A stretch of DNA of 42,465 bases from Dehalococcoidales bacterium (GTDB lineage Bacteria; Chloroflexota; Dehalococcoidia; Dehalococcoidales; GCA-2688105). The notes beneath the pieces were generated by a model. That model saw only the letters and a list, made by a program, of their open reading frames with translations, ran no database searches and was not told where the DNA came from. The stretch lies in NCBI GenBank assembly GCA_002688105.1, contig NZBQ01000011.1, positions 2,754 to 45,218 on the forward strand, in the 5' to 3' direction. Each line of letters begins with the position of its first letter. Position 1 is the first letter of the stretch. Below, piece after piece: positions 19,267 through 29,075 of this stretch. Position numbers and translations under genes: made by a program.

Positions 19267-19539
19267 TCATCCCCCACAAATCGTTTGCATTATATGAAGC
19301 TCATCTCCACTTTTCACTGGCTTATCCAGTTCCTCGTGGGAGATGCTGTTGGTATTAATGACAAGCCAAAAATGCTCACGCACCTTACCATTTTCATCAA
19401 ATAGCACTCCCTTAGCCCTGGGGTAATGATTAACAAAGTTGTTAAGACACTGACCCACCGTGTTACCATTTACCTTGGCGACGTTCACTATATCTGGGGA
19501 GGGAGCGATATAACCATGGAAGTATACCTTGGCACTCAT
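19267..19539 (-). CDS. MoaD/ThiS-family ubiquitin-like protein
   Basis: 90 aa beta-grasp-like protein ending in GG (LHIMQTICGG); start overlaps the AOR stop. Confidence 0.8.
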   Translation of the reverse strand: MSAKVYFHGYIAPSPDIVNVAKVNGNTVGQCLNNFVNHYPRAKGVLFDENGKVREHFWLVINTNSISHEELDKPVKSGDELHIMQTICGG

Positions 19540-21407
19540 TTTTTACTCCTGCTTTGTCGTGTGGGGGCTAACTTTAGGTTTTTTCCTTCTTCCTCCAGCC
19601 CCAGTTCAGTAAGTTTCTCCGGGGTGGGAACACCATTCTCATCCCATCCTCTCAGCTGGTAATACTCGGGTAACATCATCTCGAGTTCATGCACCTGTCC
19701 TTTAACCGGTCCGTTTGGCATTGGTTCTTTGAGCATCCTTGGGGGTAGAGTATCATCCTTTTTGGTGAGTCCGGCTCTTATATTGAACAGCCGTTCTAAG
19801 TTCCAGATTCTTTCTCCAGCACGCAGCATGCTCTCTTTATCATAGCCGGCACCGGTTACTGACTCCAGAGCGGCAAGTACCACCTCCGGCAACTTATCTG
19901 CGGATATGGCGCGGAAGTTGAAGAAACAGTGGCCTGCCGAATCGTGCACTGCCATCAGGTTTTGAAGACCTTTAAGTATCGTCGGTTTACCCTCTATGCT
20001 TGTAGGGTCAGAAAGCTCAACGAAGTGCATGATGCCTTTCATATGGCAAGCCCCTCGGTTAGAGGTAACATATCCCAGTCCCCTGCCCTTAAGTGCCCGG
20101 GGCTCGTAGGCAGAAAAGCTTTGTTTCTTCACCCCCATGAATAGCTCAGGGTGGCCGTGTTTTTCGGCTAATCCATACCCGCCCTCGGCGAGCGTATCTC
20201 CGAAACCCTGGCGCAGCCCGGTCTGTTTGGTAAGCTTAACCATAGCTCTGGCGTCACCGAAGTTTAATTTGAACCCTATATCTTTCTCGGGTAGAAATCC
20301 CTTCTCAAAAAGCTCCATGGCACAGGCAATGACGCCACCCATGTCTATGGTATCCATTCCCAATTCATTGCAGAGGTAATTAGCCTTAGTGATAGCGGAT
20401 AGATTGTTTACTCCACAACTGCCGCCGAGGAGCCCAATTGATTCATATTCTGGGCCTTCGCCTTCAAGCCCGTCAGCCTTGAGTTCAGTCCACCGGCCAC
20501 AGGCGATGGGGCAGGAATAGCAAGAGACCGGTCTTTTTAGAATGGTATCCCTGAGGGTTACTCCATTAATCTTGTCGACTCCCTCAAGGACTCCCTCCTG
20601 GAAATTTCTGACCGGGAAGATGCCCATTTTACTAAATGGGGCGACTCCGCGTGGTGTACCTTGCCAGGCGTAAGAACCCAGGTCATCAAAACTGGTTACC
20701 GGCGATTTTTTGTTAGCCTCCAGTACGGAAAGGAGTGCTTCTTGAAAGCCTTTGTTATCGGCTATGGTGACCTCTCCGGTTCCTCTGACCGCTATCGCCT
20801 TCAGGTTTTTAGAGCCCATTACCGCGCCGACGCCGGAGCGGGCAGCAGCTCGGTGCTTATCATTGATAATCGCGGCGAACCTCACCAGTTTTTCGCCAGC
20901 CGGACCGATACTGACTATTCTGGTTTCTCGCGCCGTCCAAGAATCTCCAATCTCGTCTCTGATAATATCCTCGGTCTGGTGGGTGGTTTTACCCCACAAA
21001 TGGCGTGCCGGGTGGAGCTCCACGGCATCATCTACGATTGATAAATAGACGGGCTTTTTAGCTCTGCCTTCGAAGATAATAAGGTCATAACCGGCGAATT
21101 TCAGCATAGGGCCAAAAAAGCCGCCGGCATTAGAGCAGGCCAGAAACCCGGTTAGAGGCGATTTGGTGACTGCCATATATCTGGCGCTGCCTAATCCCCC
21201 GGTTCCGGTGGATGGTCCGGTAGCGATGATTAATTTGTTCTCAGGGCTTAGTGGGTCAACTTTGGGGTCTATTTCATCGGAGAGAATTTTAGTGGCTAAA
21301 CCCCGCCCACCGATAAACTTCTTGGCTAAACCAGTGTCCAAATCTTCAACCGTGCAGATACCCTTGGTCAGGTCGACTCTTATAATCTTATCTACCCAGC
21401 CATCCAT
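19536..21407 (-). CDS. Aldehyde:ferredoxin oxidoreductase family (tungsten enzyme)
   Basis: 623 aa; FIGGRGLATKIL, TGPSTGTGGLGSARYMAVTKSPLTG, CYSCPIACGRW with later Cys in YLCNELGMDTI, C-terminal YYQLRGWDENGVPTPEKLTELGL. Confidence 0.94.
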   Translation of the reverse strand: MDGWVDKIIRVDLTKGICTVEDLDTGLAKKFIGGRGLATKILSDEIDPKVDPLSPENKLIIATGPSTGTGGLGSARYMAVTKSPLTGFLACSNAGGFFGPMLKFAGYDLIIFEGRAKKPVYLSIVDDAVELHPARHLWGKTTHQTEDIIRDEIGDSWTARETRIVSIGPAGEKLVRFAAIINDKHRAAARSGVGAVMGSKNLKAIAVRGTGEVTIADNKGFQEALLSVLEANKKSPVTSFDDLGSYAWQGTPRGVAPFSKMGIFPVRNFQEGVLEGVDKINGVTLRDTILKRPVSCYSCPIACGRWTELKADGLEGEGPEYESIGLLGGSCGVNNLSAITKANYLCNELGMDTIDMGGVIACAMELFEKGFLPEKDIGFKLNFGDARAMVKLTKQTGLRQGFGDTLAEGGYGLAEKHGHPELFMGVKKQSFSAYEPRALKGRGLGYVTSNRGACHMKGIMHFVELSDPTSIEGKPTILKGLQNLMAVHDSAGHCFFNFRAISADKLPEVVLAALESVTGAGYDKESMLRAGERIWNLERLFNIRAGLTKKDDTLPPRMLKEPMPNGPVKGQVHELEMMLPEYYQLRGWDENGVPTPEKLTELGLEEEGKNLKLAPTRQSRSKK

Positions 21408-21667
21408 CTAAGTTTGCCCCCTGAATCTGCTTTGCTCAATTCTACCTCAGGCTTGAGCCCATATTTAATCGTCCTTAGTGCCCCAGAGTTCTTGCCCAAC
21501 CTGTTTTGCACTCGTTAATTGCCGACTTAAAATATTAGCGGCACGCAAAAGAGAATACATTTCCAGGTAGGCTGTGTGAGGCTGGCTCAGTGGGGTTACC
21601 ATCGTTCAATTTTATTGTAACTTATCCCTTTCAAGTTGTCAAAGCTCTGAATTACCTTGAGATGTAG

Positions 21668-22537
21668 TTATTGGTTTGTATCCATCCCCAATATTTCCCC
21701 CATCTTCGCGTAAGGCTCAAACAATTTATAATCAGGCATTAACGTGAGCCCGGTGCCAAGTCTAAATCCGTGGTCATGTTGATGCCTGAGTGCGAGTATC
21801 AGTTTTTCCAGTTTTTCCTTCGGAGCCGTAAAGACTAATTCGTCATCTTGGGCCATGGCTCGGTGGCGGTCACCAGGACATGGCGGCGTGACTTGGTAAC
21901 CCCCACTTTGTATTACCGGGACAATGGCATGAACGCAAACGGCATTGGCGCTCAGTTTACAGGTAATCGCTTCTTGAGTACCGGTGTATTGTATTGATTT
22001 AAGTAGCAGTGTCAGTTGCGTGGAATCACAGTATATCATCACCAGGTCGGGTTTAAAATTGGTTGTTTTTAGTGGAGCCAGCGCTATGCCGAGGTACTTA
22101 CCGAATTCTAGATGTGGGAAATTATGTGCCTGAATCCGTCCTAATTCTAAGGTCTGGGTGCTTCGGAGGAAATAGCTGTGTCCTTCAAGGAAGTATGGAG
22201 GGGGTTCGGCAAATCCGTAACCTATGACCGGTAAAAAGCACCAGTTATCTTCCTTGAGCATGGCGATATGTGTTCCATCACGGCGTGCCATTGAAGAAGC
22301 CTGGCAGAGAGCCAGATGGTAGCCCCAGTCCTTTAGCGTCCTCTGCGTCCCCTCGGGGATATCATCTTCCTTTTCTAACAACTTCACGGCTAAAGGGAAG
22401 GTTTTAAGCCGCAACAGTCTCTCCATTTCCTCCCCATATTCCTGTAAAACGCTTGTCTTGGTCGTATCACTCCTTCCTAACCTCGACTTAATATCCACAA
22501 TTTGAGAATTATAATACTTTTTCGATAAACCGCTCAA
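21668..22537 (-). CDS. DUF169 family protein
   Basis: 289 aa; MERLLRLKTFPLAVKLLEKEDDIPEG...LALCQASSMARRDGTHIAMLKEDNWCFLPVIGYGFAEPP, typical DUF169. Confidence 0.8.
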   Translation of the reverse strand: MSGLSKKYYNSQIVDIKSRLGRSDTTKTSVLQEYGEEMERLLRLKTFPLAVKLLEKEDDIPEGTQRTLKDWGYHLALCQASSMARRDGTHIAMLKEDNWCFLPVIGYGFAEPPPYFLEGHSYFLRSTQTLELGRIQAHNFPHLEFGKYLGIALAPLKTTNFKPDLVMIYCDSTQLTLLLKSIQYTGTQEAITCKLSANAVCVHAIVPVIQSGGYQVTPPCPGDRHRAMAQDDELVFTAPKEKLEKLILALRHQHDHGFRLGTGLTLMPDYKLFEPYAKMGEILGMDTNQ

Positions 22538-22571
22538 CTTGGGTAAGTGCTAAGGTGTTGAATTGCCTCAG

Positions 22572-23546
22572 CTACATATGTAGCTCTATAACATCCCCAT
22601 CCTGCAGGAAGTGGTCTCTCTTGGCCATTATGCCGTCGTGCTTGCCTGAACCCCAGATGCGGGCATATTTCAGCTTGGCCAGGAAGTCTTTGTGGACTTG
22701 AGCCGCCGCATCCTCTAACCGGCTTCCCCTGTCCAGGATTATCGGGTCATTAAAGTCCGGCTTCTGACCCGGGGTCTTGGTGTATACCCGGAGAATATCC
22801 AGCATTTGATAGACTTTAAGCTTCAGTTCCTCCAATCCAGTCCCTTCTCTGGCGGAGATAGCGATAATAGGTAGCTGTTCCCCATATTTGTTCTGCAACT
22901 CTGAGTAATTCTCACCGGCATTCTCCAGGTCCAGCTTGTTGCCCACGATTAGTGCCTTCTTCTGGCTTAAAATAATCCCTTCCTGAACCGTGCCGGTGTC
23001 GATACTTACCCTCATCTCAGCCAGTTGCTTGGTGAGGGTTTCCATCTGAGCCAGCGGGGCATTGCTTAAGTCCACCACAACTAACAAGCCATCAGCCCGT
23101 CTAATCATGTGTGGCGTCCAGGACTCAATAGATTGGGGGACTAGGGGTGGGGTATCAATTAGCTGTATTTGTATATTCTCAAATTCCATCATTCCCGGGG
23201 TGGCTTGGTGGGTGGTAAAGGGGTATTCAGCTACTGTCGGCGAGGCGTTAGTAATACTGGCAACAAGCTGGGATTTTCCGGCATTAGGCAGACCGATTAC
23301 TACTATCTGGGCTGCCCCTTCTTTCTCAATAACCGTAGACGCTCGGTGGGCACCCGTTTTTTTGCCTAATGTCTGGCTTAGCTTGGCAATCTTTCCCCTT
23401 AAGTCAGCCCGGAGCTTATCCGTTCCCTTGTGTTTGGGCATAATCGCCAGCATTTCTTCCAGCGCTACTATCTTATCCGCTGGCTCTTTGGCTAGTCGGA
23501 ATCTCTTTTCCGCTTCAAAGTATTGTGGAGGTAAATTGGCTGGCAT
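22572..23546 (-). CDS. Obg/DRG-like GTPase with TGS domain
   Basis: 324 aa; VVIGLPNAGKSQLVASITNASPTVAEYPFTTHQATPGMMEFENIQIQLIDTPPL; C-terminal TGS-like KYARIWGSGKHDG...HFLQDGDVIELHM. Confidence 0.88.
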   Translation of the reverse strand: MPANLPPQYFEAEKRFRLAKEPADKIVALEEMLAIMPKHKGTDKLRADLRGKIAKLSQTLGKKTGAHRASTVIEKEGAAQIVVIGLPNAGKSQLVASITNASPTVAEYPFTTHQATPGMMEFENIQIQLIDTPPLVPQSIESWTPHMIRRADGLLVVVDLSNAPLAQMETLTKQLAEMRVSIDTGTVQEGIILSQKKALIVGNKLDLENAGENYSELQNKYGEQLPIIAISAREGTGLEELKLKVYQMLDILRVYTKTPGQKPDFNDPIILDRGSRLEDAAAQVHKDFLAKLKYARIWGSGKHDGIMAKRDHFLQDGDVIELHM

Positions 23547-23552
23547 GGCTGT

Positions 23553-25376
23553 TTACAAATACTCCTTTATTCTTCTGGCCAGGCTTTGGCTCATGCCTTT
23601 GGTGGCGGCTAGCTCTTCTTCAGAAGCTGTCCGGATGGATTGGACTGAGCCAAGCCGTTTTAGTAGGGCTCGCTTGCGCTTGGGTCCAATGCCCGGGATA
23701 GTATCCAGAGCCGAGGCAAAGGTTTCCCGCTTGCGCAGACGCTGATGATAGGTCATAGCGAAACGATGCGCTTCGTCTCTAAGGCGCTGGAGTAATTGAA
23801 GTCCCGGAGAACTGCGGGACAGAACAATAGGCTGCATCTTCCGGGGAACAAAGAGCTCTTCGTTCTCCTTGGCTAGACTGGCGGCAGGCACGGACTCGGC
23901 ACCAGCTTCACGCATTACTCCCCGGGCAGCGTTGAGTTGCCCCTTGCCGCCGTCAACGAGAACTAGGTCAGGCAGGACTGCCCATGTATCTGAGATAGAG
24001 ACCTCACTGATTCGCTTAAAGCGTCGCTTGAGCACCTCCCGCAGCATGGCATAGTCGTCAGCCCCTGCCACTGTTTTGATGCGGAAGCGTCTATAATGGG
24101 ACGGTTTTGTTTTTCCCTGCTCAAAGACGACCATACTGCCTACCGCTGTCTTTCCCTGAATATTGGAGATGTCATAGCCCTCTATTCGGTTGGGCAGGTG
24201 AGGTAGCTCAAGGGCTTCTTTTATTTCGGCTAAAGCCGTGGCTAGTGCTTTAGGCGCGGCTATCTGTTTAATTTTAAGTTGTTCTAAACCTTGCTGAGCA
24301 TTTTCGGCAACAATCTTCACCAGCTGTCTTTTATTGCCCCGGCAGGGCACTTGAATACGCACCTTGGTTCCTCGTTTGCTCTGCAGCCAGTCCTCAATAA
24401 TAGCCTTATCTGCTACCGGGTGCTGGAGTAGTAATAGCGGGGGGATATAGGGGGAGGAAACGTAGAACTGCTTAATAAAACTTGACATAATCTGTGACGC
24501 TTCTTCAGAGCGGGTGCCATGCAATATAAAGCTCTCCCGTCCCATCAGCTTGTCGCTACGAATAAAGAAAACCTGGACATAGGCCTGGTTGTTATCCTGG
24601 GTGAAGGCGATAACGTCCTGCTCGCCTTTCACGGTAGCGGCAATCCTTTGTCCTTCCACAACCCGGTTTAATGCCTGAACCTGGTCTCTAAGCAGGGCCG
24701 CCTTTTCAAAATCCAGGCTTGTGGAGGCTTCTTTCATCTGGCTCTCCAGCGTTCGGACTATCATCTCATGTTTGCCTTCTAGGAAAAGGATTACCTGTCT
24801 TATTACCTCATCGTATTCCGGCTTGCTTACGGCACCAATGCAGGGTCCGAGACAGCGATGGATATAATACTCAAGGCAGGGTCGGGGGTCGATGCCGGTG
24901 ATGGTTCTGGGGCAGGAGCGGAAGGGAAAAATTCCCTTTATCACCTTCAGGGTCTGGCGCACTGATTTAGCGCTGGCAAACGGACCAAAGTAGCGTCCCC
25001 CGTTCTCCTCTAACCGTCGGGTAGTATGTATCCTTGGCCAGTCTTGATCGAGGTCTATCTTGAGGTAAGGGAAGGTTTTATCGTCTTTGAGACTTACATT
25101 GTAGAGGGGGCGATGCCTCTTTATCAGGTTTAACTCAAGGATAAGGGCTTCCTGTTCCGAAGTGGTAATAAAGAAGTCGATGTCGTTTATCCGGGCTACC
25201 ATCCTTTGTATTTTGGGTGACAGCTTCTGCCCGGCACTGAAATATGACCTTACCCGGTGGCGAAGGTTAGCCGCCTTGCCTACATACAGGATATTCCCTT
25301 CGGCATCTTTCATCAGGTAAACGCCGGGGCTATCTGGTAGCTGTTTCAGTTGCTCGGCGATGAGGCTGCTGGCCAA
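23553..25376 (-). CDS. uvrC: Excinuclease ABC subunit C
   Basis: 607 aa; LPDSPGVYLMKDAEGNILYVGKAANLRHRVRSYF...YDISNIQGKTAVGSMVVFEQGKTKPSHYRRFRIK...LVDGGKGQLNAA; C-terminal HhH. Confidence 0.97.
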   Translation of the reverse strand: MASSLIAEQLKQLPDSPGVYLMKDAEGNILYVGKAANLRHRVRSYFSAGQKLSPKIQRMVARINDIDFFITTSEQEALILELNLIKRHRPLYNVSLKDDKTFPYLKIDLDQDWPRIHTTRRLEENGGRYFGPFASAKSVRQTLKVIKGIFPFRSCPRTITGIDPRPCLEYYIHRCLGPCIGAVSKPEYDEVIRQVILFLEGKHEMIVRTLESQMKEASTSLDFEKAALLRDQVQALNRVVEGQRIAATVKGEQDVIAFTQDNNQAYVQVFFIRSDKLMGRESFILHGTRSEEASQIMSSFIKQFYVSSPYIPPLLLLQHPVADKAIIEDWLQSKRGTKVRIQVPCRGNKRQLVKIVAENAQQGLEQLKIKQIAAPKALATALAEIKEALELPHLPNRIEGYDISNIQGKTAVGSMVVFEQGKTKPSHYRRFRIKTVAGADDYAMLREVLKRRFKRISEVSISDTWAVLPDLVLVDGGKGQLNAARGVMREAGAESVPAASLAKENEELFVPRKMQPIVLSRSSPGLQLLQRLRDEAHRFAMTYHQRLRKRETFASALDTIPGIGPKRKRALLKRLGSVQSIRTASEEELAATKGMSQSLARRIKEYL

Positions 25377-26041
25377 CTCTGTCTCCTTGCCTGTTTGAAA
25401 TTTATTGTAGCATAGCCTGTCGAATAGACAAAGTATTTGAGCTAGTTGCGAAACTCCCTAGAAGTGGTGGAATTGGGGTATGGGAGATTGGTTTTACAGA
25501 CGACTGGAAAGTGTTTTGGATAATGCGATTTTCGCTGGGGTGGCGGCCGTGATATTTGCGATATTGAGTTTCATAAAAACACTTCCAGCACCAAAATTAC
25601 TGACGATAATATTAGATATGAATGTAACAAAATAAGCCAAGCTGTGCGTGAATACAGGCGTATGGTGGACGAATGGATGAAATGCACGGAAGCCCTTGCT
25701 GAGAAAAAGGTATCTAAATTTTGAGAGAAGGCACCTTGGTCTGTGAGTAGCCATAAAAAATTAACAGATGACTACGATGGACTCATGAGCTTGGTAAAGA
25801 ACTTACGCAATGTAACCCCAAGAATGTTCCAGAATTTGCTGCCGAGGGATGACGAAATAGCGAAACTCCCCAGACAAACTTTATCCTCCTAACTATGAGT
25901 GCGTAAGTTCCTGATAAGGAAGTTCTCTGAGTGAATGAGCTTTAATAGGGTACCTCTAAACAGATATGGATTATCACGTATAGACGAATTGTCTAATAGG
26001 AAACACTTGATTACTAGTAGCGCCACCGGATTACCGGGGCG

Positions 26042-26854
26042 CTACTCTGTAAAGTGTCCCGCTATACCAGTGCCAGCGGATGGAGACCTTCTGACCTGTA
26101 TTATCTCCGCCAGGATGCTGATGGCTATCTCCTCGGTAGTTTGGGCGTGTATGTTAAGACCAATCGGGGCATGGACTCTGTCCAGCTGCTTCTGGGAGAT
26201 TCCTTGGGCTAGTAAGTTAGAGAAGACGATTTGATTTTTGGCTCGGCTGCCTATCATGCCGATATACTTCGCCTCGGTAGCCAGAGCCCCTTCCAGCACA
26301 GCTTCGTCACCCGCATGACCGTGGGTAACAATCACTATGTAGCTCAATTTATTTATCTTTAGTTTTTGGAACGATTTAGCAAAGTCTTCAGTCAGGGTTA
26401 GCTCTGCTTCGGGGAATCTCTCGGGGTGGGCGAATTCAGGTCGGTCGTCGATTACCGCTATTCCGAAGCCTATCATCTTTCCCATCTTTGCCAGGGTAAT
26501 AGCTATATGACCGCCGCCAAAGAGATACAGGGTGGGCGGTGATAGTATTGGTTCGATAAAAATCTCGGTGTCCCCGCCATATATCGTCCCCAGCTCCCCT
26601 CCCTCTTTTAAGCTAAAACATAGTCGCTGTGGTTCACCCTTTCTTATTACCTCCACCGCTTCCTCGATGACCTGCGCTTCTATTTTGCCACCACCAATGG
26701 TGCCCATTATACTGCCGTCAGCTCTGACTAGTATCTTGGCGTCTTCTTCTCTGTGAGTGGAGCCCTCGGCGGCGGCTACGGTAACCAGTGCCGCCTCTTC
26801 TCCCTCGGCTTTAATTCTGACTACTTCCTGGTCTATGTCGGTTATGTCTGTCAT
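26042..26854 (-). CDS. XdhC family protein
   Basis: 270 aa; VTVAAAEGSTHREEDAKILVRADGSIMGTIGGGKIEAQVIEEA; C-terminal Rossmann LYLFGGGHIAITLAKMGKMIGFGIAVIDDRPEFAHPERFP. Confidence 0.92.
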   Translation of the reverse strand: MTDITDIDQEVVRIKAEGEEAALVTVAAAEGSTHREEDAKILVRADGSIMGTIGGGKIEAQVIEEAVEVIRKGEPQRLCFSLKEGGELGTIYGGDTEIFIEPILSPPTLYLFGGGHIAITLAKMGKMIGFGIAVIDDRPEFAHPERFPEAELTLTEDFAKSFQKLKINKLSYIVIVTHGHAGDEAVLEGALATEAKYIGMIGSRAKNQIVFSNLLAQGISQKQLDRVHAPIGLNIHAQTTEEIAISILAEIIQVRRSPSAGTGIAGHFTE

Positions 26855-27645
26855 CTGACCTCCATTGAAATAACTTCAATCACCGGCTGTGGTAATTGAG
26901 CTTGCCCCAGTACAACCTGCTTAATCTGAGGGTGCTTTACGGCTAAAATCTTACTGGCTAAGTCCCTTGCCTTGGCTAAATCTTTGTCTATATCCACTTT
27001 ATTGATGAAGGGGACGATTCTCGCCCGGTCCGGGCTTCCCTTAATTATACCCTGGGGGTGAGTCATTAGAGTGGCGATGGACTCGGCTGAGATGACTTCA
27101 CCTAGCGGCAGCCCGAGCAATTTGGAGACGATCTGGGGGCGGAAAACATTTTCTTCGGTGAGACGGCTGCCCAGGGCGTCGAGGCCAACTATCGGTATGA
27201 CCAGAGACGTGTTAGATGGGATTACCGGCTCAGTGGGATTGGGTGCCTTCAAGGATTTGCGAGCCGCCCCATCGGCTTCTACGATAATATAAGATAGCCG
27301 GTTTACTTTGGCTAACCTGCTGACTAACTCTGGACTGATTCCATTCAACTTCCCTGAAGTTAATTTCTCACTGGCCAATGTGATATGCCGGTACCTGTTC
27401 ACATTCTCTAGCAGCAACCTTATCATCTCTTCCTCGTCTGCTTCTAGGAGGAGCAGTGGGGTTTGGGATGGTAACGGCTCAAAAATCTTGGTGGTGGTAG
27501 TAGTAATGACGGAGCTGCCAATTGAAGCTAATTCCTGAGCTAGAGCGAACATAAGGGTTGTCTTACCCCCGCCACCAACCAGGCTTATTACCTCTCTTTG
27601 ATGGATGCCAAAGGCTTGCCTGAGACTGTTAATAGTTTGTGCCAA
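26851..27645 (-). CDS. yqeC: Selenium-dependent hydroxylase accessory protein YqeC
   Basis: 264 aa; ISLVGGGGKTTLMFALAQELASIGSSVITTTTTKIFEP...YIIVEADGAARKSLKAPNPTEPVIP; 4-bp overlap with xdhC. Confidence 0.92.
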   Translation of the reverse strand: MAQTINSLRQAFGIHQREVISLVGGGGKTTLMFALAQELASIGSSVITTTTTKIFEPLPSQTPLLLLEADEEEMIRLLLENVNRYRHITLASEKLTSGKLNGISPELVSRLAKVNRLSYIIVEADGAARKSLKAPNPTEPVIPSNTSLVIPIVGLDALGSRLTEENVFRPQIVSKLLGLPLGEVISAESIATLMTHPQGIIKGSPDRARIVPFINKVDIDKDLAKARDLASKILAVKHPQIKQVVLGQAQLPQPVIEVISMEVR

Positions 27646-27665
27646 GTATTAACCTCTTGATACTC

Positions 27666-28265
27666 CTATTTTTCGATGTTTAACCATAATCCCCCATCTT
27701 CCACAATCTTGCCTTTGTCAGTTAATTCTGATTTCCTTATCATCTCCTCTAATTCCTCTATGCTGACCCACGGTCTACCTAACCTGTTGTTCAATTCGCG
27801 AGATTCATCAGCAATTTCATCGACCAGTTCCTGGGGAGTTCCTTTACCAAATCCACCGCCGATAAATGCCATGCCTTCATCTTTTAGTACCCGGAATACT
27901 TCCTGAAGAAGGTTTTCCTTGTCTTTCAAGAAGAAGACGGCTCCTCTAAATATCACCAGGTCAAATTGTGAGTCATCAAAAGCAAGGTGGTTTAAATCCG
28001 TTTTTTTAACCGCTATCTTTTGGGATAATCCAGAAGTTGATATCTCCTGCCTCAAATACTCCACCGCCGCCGGCGATTCATCGGCAATGGTAATATTGAG
28101 CTTGGGGTGTAACCTGATTAACTCCAGGGAGATACCGCCGGAAAATGGTCCTAATTCCAGAACCACCCCGGAGTCTCTCCTGTAGCCCTCCATTATTTGC
28201 GAAGCCAGGTAAGGATATATCTTGCTCCATAAACTGTTTATCCGTTTTAGGTCGTTAATGTCCAT
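27666..28265 (-). CDS. Class I SAM-dependent methyltransferase
   Basis: Likely start ATG 28265 (MDINDLKRINSLWSKIYP...); GVVLELGPFSGGISLELIRLHPKLNITIADES motif I; start overlaps the yqeB stop. Confidence 0.85.
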   Translation of the reverse strand: MDINDLKRINSLWSKIYPYLASQIMEGYRRDSGVVLELGPFSGGISLELIRLHPKLNITIADESPAAVEYLRQEISTSGLSQKIAVKKTDLNHLAFDDSQFDLVIFRGAVFFLKDKENLLQEVFRVLKDEGMAFIGGGFGKGTPQELVDEIADESRELNNRLGRPWVSIEELEEMIRKSELTDKGKIVEDGGLWLNIEK

Positions 28266-29073
28266 AGTTTTCCTCCCTGTTGAAATGGCATAATATCGCC
28301 TCCAGGACTCCTCCAGCAATGGCTCTAGCTTTGTCTGAGACGGTGAAACAGTGCCCTTCAATTCCCCGGGGGTCAACATCTCCTGTTTTCATTCCCTGGT
28401 GTACCTTGGTTCCATCTCTCAAAAGTCCTCGAATGACACCCTCCACCTGGGCTTCGACCGGAGAATCATCAACCAGAGCAACCGCTTCGCCGGCTTGAAC
28501 CCGGTCTCCAATTTTTTTCTTAGTTGAAAATCGACCAGCCTTGGGGGCACGAAACACCCTTTCCGCAGAAACCCCGGCGATTACTCCGGGAATGCCCGTA
28601 TTCGCCTCTGCCTCCCCCTTAAAAATTACTTTGCCCAGATTATGACCACGGTTAGTCTCGATTACCATATGAACATCTTTATCGGTTTGGAAGCCGGGGC
28701 CAAGCCCGATTACCAGAGAAGCATCGGATATTTTGGTTCCTAGATTCTTTTTGGCTAGTATGGCATCAACTAGAACATCGGGTTTCAGAATGTCTTTAAC
28801 CTTAGTCTCCGGGTCAATTAAGAGCGGCACCTTACCCTCTTTCCATACCTGAAAGATATCATCAGGAGAATAAATAAGCTTGGCTACCACTCCTTCAATC
28901 TCTTTTTCGCCATCATAAACTGCCTCGCAAAAGGCAACACCTCTCCTTACCGCTTGAGGATTGGGTATTTCGGTTATGCAGACCTTAAAGTGAGAACAGG
29001 CTAACCGGTGGGCAACTCCACTGGCCTGTTCTCCTCCGCCTTTGATGAGAACTACCAGCTCACTTAATTTCAT
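28255..29073 (-). CDS. yqeB: Selenium-dependent molybdenum hydroxylase system protein YqeB
   Basis: Likely start ATG 29073 (MKLSELVVLIKGGGEQASGVAHRLACSHFKVCITEIPNPQAVRRGVAFCEAVYDG); GLGPGFQTDKDVHMVIETNRGHNLG. Confidence 0.93.
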   Translation of the reverse strand: MKLSELVVLIKGGGEQASGVAHRLACSHFKVCITEIPNPQAVRRGVAFCEAVYDGEKEIEGVVAKLIYSPDDIFQVWKEGKVPLLIDPETKVKDILKPDVLVDAILAKKNLGTKISDASLVIGLGPGFQTDKDVHMVIETNRGHNLGKVIFKGEAEANTGIPGVIAGVSAERVFRAPKAGRFSTKKKIGDRVQAGEAVALVDDSPVEAQVEGVIRGLLRDGTKVHQGMKTGDVDPRGIEGHCFTVSDKARAIAGGVLEAILCHFNREENYGH

Positions 29074-29075
29074 AT

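Noticed and set aside
19536-21407. Calling the AOR subunit a class II benzoyl-CoA reductase (BamB)
   Set aside because: Subunit architecture is Bam-like, but nothing readable by eye distinguishes BamB from other AOR-family enzymes and no aromatic-CoA ring-cleavage genes are present.
25480-25740. Possible small gene(s) downstream of uvrC (MGDWFYRRLESVLDNAIFAGVAAVIFAILSFIKTL..., then an overlapping frame VREYRRMVDEWMKCTEALAEKKVSKF)
   Set aside because: Reading is plausible only as two short frames, perhaps a decayed or frameshifted gene; no domain or clear RBS.
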